From Alphaproteobacteria bacterium (lineage in GTDB: Bacteria > Pseudomonadota > Alphaproteobacteria > Rhodobacterales > Rhodobacteraceae): 64,000 nucleotides of DNA. The notes under the pieces are model-generated. The model made no database searches, was not told where the DNA came from, and saw nothing but the letters and a program-made list of their open reading frames with translations. A program made the position numbers and the translations under genes. Positions 45,044 through 53,754 of the stretch are shown piece by piece (position 1 is the first letter of the stretch; each line of letters begins with the position of its first letter). The stretch is from positions 62,001 to 126,000 of the forward strand of contig JAUHVK010000007.1 of the NCBI GenBank assembly GCA_030425145.1. The letters run 5' to 3'.

Positions 45044-46105
45044 TTATTCGACCAGCGCGGTGAATTCGATCCGACGGTTCCGCGCCCGGTTTTCCGGCGT
45101 GTCATTGTCCACGATGGGGCGCGCCTCGCCATAGCCCACAGCCGTCAGCCGGTCGCGCGGGATACCCTTGTCGGTAAGCCATCCCACAACCGAAGCCGCG
45201 CGGCGTTCGCTGATGATCTGGTTCTGCTGATCGCTGCCAACGGAATCCGTATGACCTGCGATTTCCAACCGGAACGTCGGGCAGCGATTCACGATGTCAT
45301 AGAGGTTTTCCAAAAGCGGCAAGCTCTTGTCATCCAGACGCGTGCTCCCCGAGGCAAAGAAGATGTTGCCGGTCTTCGACAGGATCTCGAAACGGCCAAG
45401 GCAGGCCTCTTCGGTCATGTTGCCCTTGTCCTCAAGCGCCACCGCCGCAGGGGTGAGCACCGCTTCCGGCAGGTCCGGGGGCGTTCCAGCCTGCGCGCGA
45501 TCGAACACAAAGTTGAAGCTCACGACCCCGATCGGCGTAATGTCCACATTGGCCGCTTCTTCAAGCTTGCGACGTCCCTCTTCCAGATCAAGTTCTTCCA
45601 GAGTGAACGCGAGGGGCGTAATCGACGAAACCACCACACGATCATTATCGATCAGGGTAACCGCGACATCGGTACTCCGTTCCACCGTCACACCACGCAG
45701 CGTGAGGGCATAATCCAGCTGAATTTCCTTACGACGGGTCAGGTGCAAATCCGTCAGCAAGTCAGGCGAAAGCTGTGTGGTGATCACCGCTTCGGGAAAG
45801 CGGAAGGTTTCAAAGAACAGGAACCGCATCCGCACGTTTCGAAGATCGACCTTGGTATCCACCGAGTCCAACAGCACCCTGACCTGTGCCTGACCGTCTT
45901 CAGTGATCAGCCCCGAAAGCGTTGCAAAGGAGCTTGATTCCGCGACTTTTGCCTTCTTGACCGACAAAAACCTCAATTCGGACGCGTCACCATCCAAATT
46001 CCAGCCATACTCAAAGGGATCGGCACTTTGGGCAGACGCCATTCCAAAGGGAAGGACAATCACCAAGGCAATGGCAAAGATGAAACGATGTAGCATGTTT
46101 CTCAT
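45044..46105 (-). CDS. YceI-like domain fused to OmpA-like domain
   Basis: A 353-residue exported protein. Signal peptide 1-27 (ending MASAQS). Residues about 30-200 resemble a YceI beta-barrel lipocalin-like domain: W-N-L-D-G start, LRFLSVKKAKV, FATLSGLI, and VRMRFLFFETFRFPEAVI. Residues about 240-353 form an OmpA-like domain with EIAGHTDSVGSDQQN and NRRIEFTALVE. YceI proteins bind isoprenoid-like lipids, and OmpA domains bind the wall, so it may hold a lipid ligand near peptidoglycan. Start ATG 46105 has GAGG five to six bases upstream; the open frame upstream is not coding-like. Confidence 0.8.
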   Translation of the reverse strand: MRNMLHRFIFAIALVIVLPFGMASAQSADPFEYGWNLDGDASELRFLSVKKAKVAESSSFATLSGLITEDGQAQVRVLLDSVDTKVDLRNVRMRFLFFETFRFPEAVITTQLSPDLLTDLHLTRRKEIQLDYALTLRGVTVERSTDVAVTLIDNDRVVVSSITPLAFTLEELDLEEGRRKLEEAANVDITPIGVVSFNFVFDRAQAGTPPDLPEAVLTPAAVALEDKGNMTEEACLGRFEILSKTGNIFFASGSTRLDDKSLPLLENLYDIVNRCPTFRLEIAGHTDSVGSDQQNQIISERRAASVVGWLTDKGIPRDRLTAVGYGEARPIVDNDTPENRARNRRIEFTALVE

Positions 46106-46263
46106 AATGACCTCGCAGATGTATTTCGCGAACAAGTGAAGGCAAACAAGTATTGTAATAACTAAAGTTAGCACAGTGCTTGCATGGTTGACTAGGACAC
46201 GCGATACAATGTGGACATTGATGAAGTTTACAGAATTTTTCAAGTGTACCAACCGCCTACGGC
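46106..46263. promoter_or_regulatory. divergent promoter region
   Basis: AT-rich stretch between the YceI-OmpA gene and the second caspase-like gene. TACAAT (46205-46210) is a good -10 candidate for the plus-strand gene; the best -35 (TTGCAT, 46180-46185) is 19 bases away, so the call is weak. Confidence 0.3.
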
Positions 46264-46277
46264 AGGAGGAACCTTTG
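46264..46277 (+). promoter_or_regulatory. ribosome binding site deciding a TTG start
   Basis: AGGAGG (46264-46269), five bases, then TTG (46275-46277). It marks the start of the caspase-like gene at its signal peptide; upstream ATGs in frame lack such a site. Confidence 0.65.
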
Positions 46278-47786
46278 ACCGACTGGCTGCAAAGACGTTT
46301 GAAATCTCTAGTTGCGCACACACTTGTAGCTGCGGTGACGCTAGCAAGTGCGCTACCGGCATCAGCCGGACAACGCATCGCCTTGATCATCGGAAACTCG
46401 TCTTACGAAACGGTATCCGCGCTCGACAATCCAACGCGCGATGCCGAACTGATCGCCTCCACGCTGGAACAGATCGACTTTCAGGTAACCCTGTTGATCG
46501 ACGCCACCCAGATCGAAATGAAGCAGGCCCTGTCCGATTTCGGACGCAACCTGCGCAATGGCGGAGCGGACACGACGGGCCTGTTCTACTACGCAGGGCA
46601 CGGCGTCCAAAGCTTTGGGAACAACTACCTCCTTCCCGTGGATGTCTCGCTCAACGATGCGGCTGACCTCGACTTGGAAGGTGTCGAAGCGCAATCGGTC
46701 CTCCGCCAGATGGCCTCGGCGCGCAACCGGACCAACTTTGTCATCCTTGATGCCTGCCGCAACAACCCATTCGAAGACATGGCCGAATTCGACTCTCCCG
46801 GTCTCGCAGAGATGAAAGCGCCGACGGGCACTTTTTTGTCCTATGCGACATCCCCGGGTGCCGTCGCTCTGGACGGGCTTGGGCAAAACAGCCCGTTCAC
46901 CACCGCGTTGGCCCGCGAGATGGTGAAACCCGGTGTCGCTGTGGAACAGATGTTCAAGAAGGTGCGCGTCTCCGTTCTGGAAGAGACCAATGGTCTGCAA
47001 ACCCCGTGGGACACCTCGTCGCTCACCAACAACTTCACCTTTGTTGATGCCCCGGTCGAAGCCCCCGAGGACTTGGCTGCCCGGTCGCTTTGGGAGTCCG
47101 TTCAGGCGACCAAAGACCCCGTTCAGATCATGCTGTTCCTGCGCGGCTACCCCGATAGCGCCTATGCTGACGACGCCCGCGCCCTTCTGGCCGAGGCAAT
47201 CGAATCCGAGCTGACCAACGATACCGCAGTTGCGCAACGTCCAGCCCCGGCTGAACCACCCGCAGACGAGCAATCCATGTTCGAAGCAGTTCAGGCCAAC
47301 CCGACCGTCGAAGGCTACCGCGAATACCTCAATGCCTTCCCGAACGGTACGTTCTCGGAATTTGCAAAAGGCGAAATCGTAGCGCTCGAGGCGCAAGCCA
47401 GCGTCGATCCAATCGGCGAAGGCGTGAGCCCGGAGCCCGAAGAAACCGAGTTGGCTTTGGCTGAAGTAGAACAGGAACGCTCGACCGTTCCGAACGTCGT
47501 GAAGTTCGACCTGCCTCTCATCGCACCCGGATCGGTGATTGACGGGATCATTCTGTCGGAAATCACCAATATATCGCCCTTGTTTCCGCCGGTCGAAGGG
47601 TTGCCGGACGAGTATTGGAAAGGCCAGAGCTGTTCGAACTGCCATGAGTGGAACAAGGAACGGCTCTGCGATCAAGCCAATGTCTACCTGACCCTCAGCG
47701 GCCAGAAATCTCTGGAGAAACCGCACCCGTTTGGTGGCATTCTAAAGCGGAACCTGAGGCAATGGGCTGTCGGCGGCTGCGAATAA
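46275..47786 (+). CDS. periplasmic caspase-like protein with C-terminal CxxCH motif
   Basis: A 503-residue exported protein. Signal peptide 1-32; peptidase C14 domain (about 34-265) with His109 in YYAGHGVQ and Cys161 in LDACRNNPFED. The middle holds short helical repeats (SAYADDARALLAEAIESE, then FSEFAKGEIVALEAQ). The last 55 residues have CSNCH at 453-457, a C-x-x-C-H motif of the kind that binds haem c, plus Cys465 and Cys502; a zinc or disulfide role is the alternative. The start is TTG 46275 with AGGAGG upstream. It is a paralogue of the protein at 38282-39787, which has Sel1 repeats instead of the Cys tail. Substrate unknown. Confidence 0.82.
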   Translation: MTDWLQRRLKSLVAHTLVAAVTLASALPASAGQRIALIIGNSSYETVSALDNPTRDAELIASTLEQIDFQVTLLIDATQIEMKQALSDFGRNLRNGGADTTGLFYYAGHGVQSFGNNYLLPVDVSLNDAADLDLEGVEAQSVLRQMASARNRTNFVILDACRNNPFEDMAEFDSPGLAEMKAPTGTFLSYATSPGAVALDGLGQNSPFTTALAREMVKPGVAVEQMFKKVRVSVLEETNGLQTPWDTSSLTNNFTFVDAPVEAPEDLAARSLWESVQATKDPVQIMLFLRGYPDSAYADDARALLAEAIESELTNDTAVAQRPAPAEPPADEQSMFEAVQANPTVEGYREYLNAFPNGTFSEFAKGEIVALEAQASVDPIGEGVSPEPEETELALAEVEQERSTVPNVVKFDLPLIAPGSVIDGIILSEITNISPLFPPVEGLPDEYWKGQSCSNCHEWNKERLCDQANVYLTLSGQKSLEKPHPFGGILKRNLRQWAVGGCE

Positions 47787-47798
47787 TCAGCCGCCACC

Positions 47799-48578
47799 TC
47801 AGGTCTGAACCAACGTCTCCATCCGCTTCGCGGCTTGCTGGACCTGTGGCACCATCTTGATGAGAGTTGCCAGATCATAGCGCTGCCGCGGCGCATGAAT
47901 GGACAATGTGGTCAGCAATCGGCCCTCGGTGTCCCGAATTGGCGCGGCGACGGCGACCATCTCATCCATGAACTCCTCGTTGTCCGTGGAAAACCCGCGC
48001 GACCGCGTAAGCGACAACTCTTCCATGAGACTGTCCAGATCAGTGATGGACTTCTCGGTCGATGGCTCAAGGTCGAGCCATGACATCACCCGCTTTAGCT
48101 TATCCACGCGCAGCGAAGACAGGTACATCTTCCCGCTGGCGGTGCAGTGGAATGGCACCTGCGTGCCGACTGGCAACTGGATACGCAAAGGCCAATGGGT
48201 TTCCACCCGGTCGAGATATACCATGCCGTACCGCCCCGGAGCCGCAAGGTTGCAGGTCTCACCCACCTCGCTGGCCAGAGCTTGCATGATCAAAAGCCGC
48301 TCTGTCCGCAGACGTTGCGACGAAAGCGTGTTGCCCGCCAGCTTGCGCATACGTCGACCGGGCCCATAGGACCGCCCGTCGATATGGCGTTGAAGAAAGC
48401 CTTCTTCCTCGGCAGTCGTCAGAAGCCTGTGAATGGTCGGCTTGGGCAGGCCCAACGCCTCTGCCAATGCGGCGGGGGCAACTGGCGCCCCTGCCCGTGC
48501 GACTTCCTCCAGGATCAGAAGAAGCCGCAGATTTGTCGGTATCTGCTCTTTCGTGTCAGAGGCAGAAGCGTCGGCCAT
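47799..48578 (-). CDS. IclR family transcriptional regulator
   Basis: A 259-residue IclR-type regulator: winged helix-turn-helix (about 15-80; LLLILEEVARAG, LGLPKPTIHRLLTTAEEEGF) and an effector-binding domain (about 95-255) with CNLAAPGRYGMVYLDRVE and PFHCTASGKMYLSSL. It lies 9 bases after the TRAP large-permease gene on the same strand, so it is probably co-transcribed and controls the transporter and the divergent oxidoreductase gene. Inverted repeats in the divergent region near 52000 are candidate binding sites. Confidence 0.92.
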   Translation of the reverse strand: MADASASDTKEQIPTNLRLLLILEEVARAGAPVAPAALAEALGLPKPTIHRLLTTAEEEGFLQRHIDGRSYGPGRRMRKLAGNTLSSQRLRTERLLIMQALASEVGETCNLAAPGRYGMVYLDRVETHWPLRIQLPVGTQVPFHCTASGKMYLSSLRVDKLKRVMSWLDLEPSTEKSITDLDSLMEELSLTRSRGFSTDNEEFMDEMVAVAAPIRDTEGRLLTTLSIHAPRQRYDLATLIKMVPQVQQAAKRMETLVQT

Positions 48579-48587
48579 GCATCAGTC

Positions 48588-49946
48588 TCACCTATTGGGC
48601 AACAGTGACAACGCCAATTCAGGCGTCAGGGCCACAAGCACCCACACACTGATCAAAGCGACCAGATACGGCACCGTGTACTTGAGCAGCCGGAAATACG
48701 GAACACCCGTCACACCCGATGCGACGTAAAGGTTCAAGCCGTAAGGCGGCGTAATGAACCCGATGGAGGCCCCAACCAGGAAGATCACCGAGAAATGGAT
48801 CGGATCGACCCCGACACTTGCAGCAATCGGCGCAAGAATGGGCGCAAGGATGATCGTCACCGGCAGCGACTCCAGAACCATGCCTGACACGAAGACGATG
48901 ATCATCGCGGTGAAAAGCACGGCGTAGTAGCCGCCCATTGCCGTCACGAAATCGCCGATCACTTGCTGTGCCCCCAAGAGCGAGAGGATCTGCTGCATTA
49001 CAACCGAAATCGCGATCAGCGGTGCAAGGATGCCGGTGATCTCGGCCGACCGCATGGTGATGCCGGGGATCTGCGCGAGCGTGAAGCCTTCGACGACCAG
49101 CATCTCGGCATAGCTCTTTTCTTCCCACGTCTTGTTCGGATCCTGACGCATCACGCGGCTCAAGACCCATGACACAAGCCCCGCGATGATACAGAAGCCC
49201 ACTGTAACGCCCGCCGCTTCCGTAGGGGAAAACTTGCCAGTGTAAATGCCCCACAGCACCAGCCCGATGGCGAAGAACCCAAGCCATGCCCCGAATGCCG
49301 TCTTCAGCACACGGTTCAGTTGCAGCGGGATCAGGTAGCCCCAACCGTTCATCCGGCAGATGATCCAGCACGCGACCTGCATACCGACCACCATCAGCGC
49401 ACCTGGCACAATCCCCGCCACGAAGAGGTCGGAAATCGGCAGGTTCATGAGGAAGCCGTAAACGATGAAAATGATCGAGGGCGGAATGATGATCCCCACC
49501 GTGCCACCAGCAGCAGCCGTCGCGGCGCTGAAGCGTTCGTCATACCCGCCTTTGACCATCTCGGGGTGCAACATCGACCCGATGGTCGCCGTGGTGGCCG
49601 AGTTCGACCCCGAGATCGCTGCGAAGAGCCCGCAAGCCCCAAGCGATGCCATCGCCAGACCACCTCGCAGCCAGCCAAGGCAAGCGTAAGCAAAGTCCGA
49701 CAATCGCCGGGCAATGCCGGACTTGTTGATCAGGTCACCCGTCAGAATGAACAGCGGCATCGCCAACAGGGCAAAGCCCTTGTTGAACACGTTGAGCAAT
49801 TCCGCCCCCATGTTGTCGAGCGTCAGCCCAAGCACAAAGGAACAGCCGATCACCCAATAGGCGATGACCAGAAGCACAGGCACGCCCAGCATGAACAGAA
49901 ATGTCACCCCGACCGAGATCAGCGTGATGATGGTCCCGTCGGTCAT
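48588..49946 (-). CDS. dctM: TRAP transporter large permease (DctM)
   Basis: A 452-residue protein with about a dozen hydrophobic helices and DctM family signatures: ISGSNSATTATIGSMLHPEM, then IGIIIPPS-like GTVGIIIPPSIIFIVYG, and VGASIGFITPPYGLNLYVAS near the end. It is the Na+-dependent translocating subunit of a TRAP importer. It overlaps the small-subunit stop by one base (TAATG). The substrate is unknown; a carboxylic acid or related compound is usual for the family. Confidence 0.93.
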   Translation of the reverse strand: MTDGTIITLISVGVTFLFMLGVPVLLVIAYWVIGCSFVLGLTLDNMGAELLNVFNKGFALLAMPLFILTGDLINKSGIARRLSDFAYACLGWLRGGLAMASLGACGLFAAISGSNSATTATIGSMLHPEMVKGGYDERFSAATAAAGGTVGIIIPPSIIFIVYGFLMNLPISDLFVAGIVPGALMVVGMQVACWIICRMNGWGYLIPLQLNRVLKTAFGAWLGFFAIGLVLWGIYTGKFSPTEAAGVTVGFCIIAGLVSWVLSRVMRQDPNKTWEEKSYAEMLVVEGFTLAQIPGITMRSAEITGILAPLIAISVVMQQILSLLGAQQVIGDFVTAMGGYYAVLFTAMIIVFVSGMVLESLPVTIILAPILAPIAASVGVDPIHFSVIFLVGASIGFITPPYGLNLYVASGVTGVPYFRLLKYTVPYLVALISVWVLVALTPELALSLLPNR

Positions 49947-50614
49947 TACGCGTCCCCCCCGATCACAGATTGCTGGATCAGCGGCTCACCGCTCCGGAAA
50001 TTCTTCATATCGTCCTGAATGTTCTCAACCGTCCGCGCCGCCATCAGTGTCCCGGCAAGCGGCGCGCCCAGAAGGAACCACCACTGCATGGTGTTGTCGG
50101 TTCCCAGCACGATCTGGAAGTTCGACGCTGACAGGGCAACGACGCGCATCGTCGTCACAAGGAAGATCAGCGCAAAGCCGAACCACAGAAAGAAGTCGAG
50201 CCAGAGGCAAAGCATTTGCCCACCGCGCGACATTCGGCTGCGGAACTCGGAAAAGCTCAGATGGGTGCGGACACGGATATTATAGGCCGCCCCGAACCAA
50301 GCCATCACCATGAACAGGAATGGCGGAATGGTCGTGGACCACGGCTGCTGATTGGAAAAGATGAAACGGTCGATCACCCCCCAGAAGATGATCCCGGCTG
50401 TTCCAAGGTAACAGACGATCATCACCGTACGTTCGAAATAGCGCTCGATCACAGGAACATGATGGTACACCCACGCGAGAGCCAATCCCGCCAAGATCAG
50501 AAAGACCGCCCCAAAAACGTAGACTGAATTTGGCGACAGTGCCTGCCGGATTGTCCAGGAATCCTGACTGGCAAACGCGCTCATCAGCGCGCTGAAATCG
50601 GACCAGAGCTCCAT
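49946..50614 (-). CDS. dctQ: TRAP transporter small permease (DctQ)
   Basis: A 222-residue membrane protein with four main helices, as in DctQ subunits, and the family segment YNIRVRTHLSFSEFRSRMS (about 105-123). Two ATGs are possible. The GGGAGG site touches the first (50623) but is nine bases from the second (50614), so I chose 50614. It is between dctP and dctM. A hairpin (50679-50700) separates it from dctP, so expression is probably lower than that of the binding protein. Confidence 0.85.
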   Translation of the reverse strand: MELWSDFSALMSAFASQDSWTIRQALSPNSVYVFGAVFLILAGLALAWVYHHVPVIERYFERTVMIVCYLGTAGIIFWGVIDRFIFSNQQPWSTTIPPFLFMVMAWFGAAYNIRVRTHLSFSEFRSRMSRGGQMLCLWLDFFLWFGFALIFLVTTMRVVALSASNFQIVLGTDNTMQWWFLLGAPLAGTLMAARTVENIQDDMKNFRSGEPLIQQSVIGGDA

Positions 50615-50678
50615 CTGTTCCATCCTCCCATATGAAGACCGTGCCGGATTGATCCGGTCTATGTGTCTTTAGGTGAAA

Positions 50679-50700
50679 CAGCCCCGTCTAAGCGGGGCTG
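50679..50700 (-). terminator. hairpin between dctP and dctQ
   Basis: CAGCCCCG (50679-50686) and CGGGGCTG (50693-50700) make a perfect 8-bp stem with a 6-base loop, followed on the minus strand by TTTC. It sits 25 bases after the dctP stop. Such hairpins often give partial termination or protect binding-protein mRNA, so that more DctP than membrane subunits is made. Confidence 0.6.
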
Positions 50701-50725
50701 CCTCCAATGCCATGCAAAATGGGGA

Positions 50726-51955
50726 TCAGCCCTTCCACCAGCGACGCGGCTCGACGTTCTCAGCCAACGTGTGCGGGTTGTTGCGAACTTCGTTGTAGAT
50801 GTCCTGGTAGGTGTCGATGCCACCGGCCCAGCCGTTGATCCGCTCGCGCCACTGCTCCCACAGTTGCGGCTGGAACTCGGGCGAACACATCTCTTCGGCC
50901 TTGCGCACTTCGGCATCCGACAGCTTGGCCACGCGAACGTCGTTCTCCGCAAAGATCGTGCCCGGCATGGGCGGATCGGTAAAGCCGACCGTGTTGACCA
51001 GCGCCGCTTCGTTCGCCGCCTGCACATGCACCTGCGTCAGGTAGGACGCTTCCATTACCGCATCCTGCAACTCGCCGGACAGACCGTCGAAAGTCTCGGA
51101 CCGCATCGCCGTGTGCTCGGTGCCGCAGAAGAACCGCAGATCCACACACTGGCTGACCACCGGCGACATGTTCGCATAGGCCACAGCCGACGCCCATGTT
51201 TCGGCACCGTCGATCAGGCCCTGCTTCAGACCGTCGAGCGTTTCCTCCCACGCCACCGGAACCGGGTTCAGGTTCAGCGCTTCCATCGCAATCCGACCAA
51301 GCTGCGTGCCCGTCACTCGGTTCTTGGTGCCCATGATGTCTTCGATCTTGGTCACCGTCGGCTTGTCGGCAAAGCTCATGCCCATCTGGATGCCGCGCAG
51401 TTCGGCATGGGTGAAGAGGAACTTCAGACCATGACGCTTTTCGAACGGATCGCGCAGAATGCGCTGCGATTCCGGTGAGTACATGAAGTAGTACTGGTCC
51501 GCGCGGCTGCGGAACATGTACGCATAATCCAGCACGTTCAGATAGGGTGCGCCACCGGCCGAGTTCTGCGTCGAGGCCGCGTAGATGTCGATGATGCCCT
51601 GCTGCGCTTTCTCAACGCAGGACAGCTGACCGCAAATCTGGTTGTTGCCGATAAATTCGATGCGGATCTCGCCATCGGTACGCTCTTCAAGATCGCGTGC
51701 AAACTCTAGGCATCCCGCCCGCTCGATCAGAAGGTTTTGCGGATTGAAACCCGCCGCGCCGAATTTCAGCGTATGCTTCGCCTCTTTGGCAAAGCGTTTA
51801 TTATAGGTTGATTCCGCCGCTTTCGCCAGATTGGCCGCAGTCATCACACCACCGAATGTTCCCGCTGCCAATAGCGTCGAGCTCATCCCGTAAGTCCCTG
51901 CGATTCTAAAGAAATCTCGACGCGAGACTCCCTTTATTCGATCTCCTATCTTCAT
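50726..51955 (-). CDS. dctP: TRAP transporter substrate-binding protein (DctP), Tat-exported
   Basis: A 409-residue periplasmic binding protein. The N-terminus has a twin-arginine signal (GVSRRDFFRIAG) and a hydrophobic stretch up to about residue 45. The mature part follows the DctP pattern (QQGIIDIYAASTQNSAG; IMGTKNRVTGTQLGRIAMEAL; the conserved ligand Arg probably in this segment; GLKQGLIDGAETWAS). ATG 51955 with GGGAGG upstream is preferred over a start 15 codons earlier. It is the first gene of the TRAP operon and is divergent from the GMC oxidoreductase gene. Confidence 0.93.
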   Translation of the reverse strand: MKIGDRIKGVSRRDFFRIAGTYGMSSTLLAAGTFGGVMTAANLAKAAESTYNKRFAKEAKHTLKFGAAGFNPQNLLIERAGCLEFARDLEERTDGEIRIEFIGNNQICGQLSCVEKAQQGIIDIYAASTQNSAGGAPYLNVLDYAYMFRSRADQYYFMYSPESQRILRDPFEKRHGLKFLFTHAELRGIQMGMSFADKPTVTKIEDIMGTKNRVTGTQLGRIAMEALNLNPVPVAWEETLDGLKQGLIDGAETWASAVAYANMSPVVSQCVDLRFFCGTEHTAMRSETFDGLSGELQDAVMEASYLTQVHVQAANEAALVNTVGFTDPPMPGTIFAENDVRVAKLSDAEVRKAEEMCSPEFQPQLWEQWRERINGWAGGIDTYQDIYNEVRNNPHTLAENVEPRRWWKG

Positions 51956-51991
51956 TGCCTTTCCTCCCGTTTTAGCAATTATTGAGACAGA

Positions 51992-52027
51992 TCTTTTCAA
52001 AAAAGACTAGATCGGCTTTTGCGATCT
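51992..52027. promoter_or_regulatory. two inverted repeats in the TRAP/GMC divergent promoter region
   Basis: TCTTTT-CAA-AAAAGA (51992-52006) and AGATCG-N7-CGATCT (52009-52027) lie back to back between the divergent starts. They are good candidates for binding of the IclR regulator of this locus; no experimental motif is known to me. Confidence 0.4.
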
Positions 52028-52064
52028 GCATAGAGTTTTTTGCATCAGGTGGAGGAAAAGGTCC

Positions 52065-53687
52065 GTGGAAGCAGACTACATCATCGTTGGCGCAGGCTCG
52101 GCAGGGTGCGTTCTGGCCAACCGTCTGAGTGCAAATCCGGATATCAAAGTCATCCTGCTCGAAGCCGGGGGACGCGACCTCAACCCCTGGATTCACATCC
52201 CGGTCGGCTACTTCAAGACGATGCACAATCCGGCGGTCGACTGGTGCTACCGCACCGAACCCGACCCCGGCCTCAACGGTCGGCAGCTTGACTGGCCACG
52301 CGGCAAGGTGCTGGGCGGATCGTCCTCGCTCAACGGTCTGCTCTATGTGCGCGGGCAACCGCAGGATTATGACCGCTGGGCGCAAATGGGCAATCTCGGC
52401 TGGGCCTGGGAAGATGTGCTTCCACTCTTCAAACGCTCGGAAAACCAGGAACGCGGCGCAGATGAGTTCCATGGCGTCGAAGGCCCGCTTTCCGTGTCCA
52501 ACATGCGCCTGCAACGCCCGATCTGTGATGCCTGGGTCGAAGCCGCACAAGCCGCAGGCTACCCCTTCAACCCGGATTATAACGGGGCCTCGCAGGAAGG
52601 CGTCGGCTATTTCCAACTGACGACCCGCAACGGGCGGCGCTGCTCCAGCGCAGTGGCCTTTCTCAACCCGGCCCGGTCACGCCCGAATCTTTCCATCATC
52701 ACGCGCGCCGCAGCCAGCCGCATCCTTTTTGACGGCAAACGCGCAACCGGTGTGGCCTACCGCGATGCGGGCGGCATTGAACACAAGGTCACAGCGCGTG
52801 CCGAGGTGATCCTCTCCTCCGGTGCCATCGGCTCTCCGCAACTGCTGATGGTGTCCGGCATTGGCGAGACCGACCACCTGCGCGAACACGGCATCACCGT
52901 GCGGCACGAACTGAAAAGCGTCGGCAAGAACATGCAGGACCACCTACAAGCGCGTCTGGTTTTCAAATGCAAGGAACCAACCCTCAACGACGAGGTGCGC
53001 AGCCTGCTGGATCAGGCCCGCATCGCGGTGAAATACGCCCTACACCGCAGCGGCCCGATGGCGATGGCGGCAAGCCTTGCAACCGGGTTCATGCGCACAG
53101 GCGATCATGTCGATACGCCGGATATCCAGTTCCATGTTCAGCCGTGGTCTGCAGACAGCCCCGGCGCGGGCGTGCATCCGTTCTCAGCCTTCACCATGTC
53201 TGTCTGTCAACTCCGCCCCGAAAGCCGCGGCTCGATCCGGCTGGCCTCGTCAGATATGTCGGTCTACCCCAAGATTCACCCCAACTATCTGTCCACCGAA
53301 ACCGACTGCCGGACAATTGTCGAGGGCATCAAGATTGCCCGCCGTATCGCGCGGCACGCACCGCTGACCGACAAGATTTCCGAGGAATTCCGCCCCGATG
53401 CCTCGCTCGATATTGACGATTACGACGGCACGCTGAACTGGGCCCGCAACAACTCGACCACGATCTACCACCCAACCGGCACCTGCAAGATGGGGCCAGG
53501 AGACGATGCGGTGGTCGATGCCCGATTGCGGGTTCATGGCATCGCCGGACTACGTGTCGTGGATTGCTCGATCATGCCAGAGATTGTGTCGGGAAACACC
53601 AACGCCCCGGCCATCATGATCGGAGAAAAAGCCTCGGACATGATCCTCGAAGACCTCAAAGCAGGTGTTTACGACCGCATCGCGTGA
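52065..53687 (+). CDS. GMC family oxidoreductase (choline dehydrogenase-like)
   Basis: A 540-residue FAD enzyme. It has the dinucleotide fold YIIVGAGSAGCVLANRLS at residues 4-21, the GMC signature 1 GKVLGGSSSLNGLLYVRG (about 84-101), signature 2 GAIGSPQLLMVSGIG (about 252-266), and the C-terminal active-site region with His in TIYHPTGTCKMG and the NTNAPAIMIGEKASD motif. The start is GTG 52065 with GGAGG upstream. The family oxidises alcohols (choline, alkanols, polyols). Position opposite the TRAP operon suggests it oxidises the imported compound. It is not clearly betA, so no symbol is given. Confidence 0.92.
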   Translation: MEADYIIVGAGSAGCVLANRLSANPDIKVILLEAGGRDLNPWIHIPVGYFKTMHNPAVDWCYRTEPDPGLNGRQLDWPRGKVLGGSSSLNGLLYVRGQPQDYDRWAQMGNLGWAWEDVLPLFKRSENQERGADEFHGVEGPLSVSNMRLQRPICDAWVEAAQAAGYPFNPDYNGASQEGVGYFQLTTRNGRRCSSAVAFLNPARSRPNLSIITRAAASRILFDGKRATGVAYRDAGGIEHKVTARAEVILSSGAIGSPQLLMVSGIGETDHLREHGITVRHELKSVGKNMQDHLQARLVFKCKEPTLNDEVRSLLDQARIAVKYALHRSGPMAMAASLATGFMRTGDHVDTPDIQFHVQPWSADSPGAGVHPFSAFTMSVCQLRPESRGSIRLASSDMSVYPKIHPNYLSTETDCRTIVEGIKIARRIARHAPLTDKISEEFRPDASLDIDDYDGTLNWARNNSTTIYHPTGTCKMGPGDDAVVDARLRVHGIAGLRVVDCSIMPEIVSGNTNAPAIMIGEKASDMILEDLKAGVYDRIA

Positions 53688-53754
53688 TGGGGAGCGTGTG
53701 CAATCGGTCTGCACCTTCGCTCGCGTGATGCGTCCGCTGCGCCCATTCCCGCCC

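Noticed and set aside
46362-47726. Long minus-strand frame opposite the second caspase-like gene
   Set aside because: The plus strand encodes a clear C14 domain with signal peptide; the antisense frame has no pattern.
52065-53687. Calling the GMC oxidoreductase betA (choline dehydrogenase)
   Set aside because: No betaine aldehyde dehydrogenase or choline regulator is adjacent, and GMC subfamilies cannot be separated by eye; the TRAP context suggests another alcohol.
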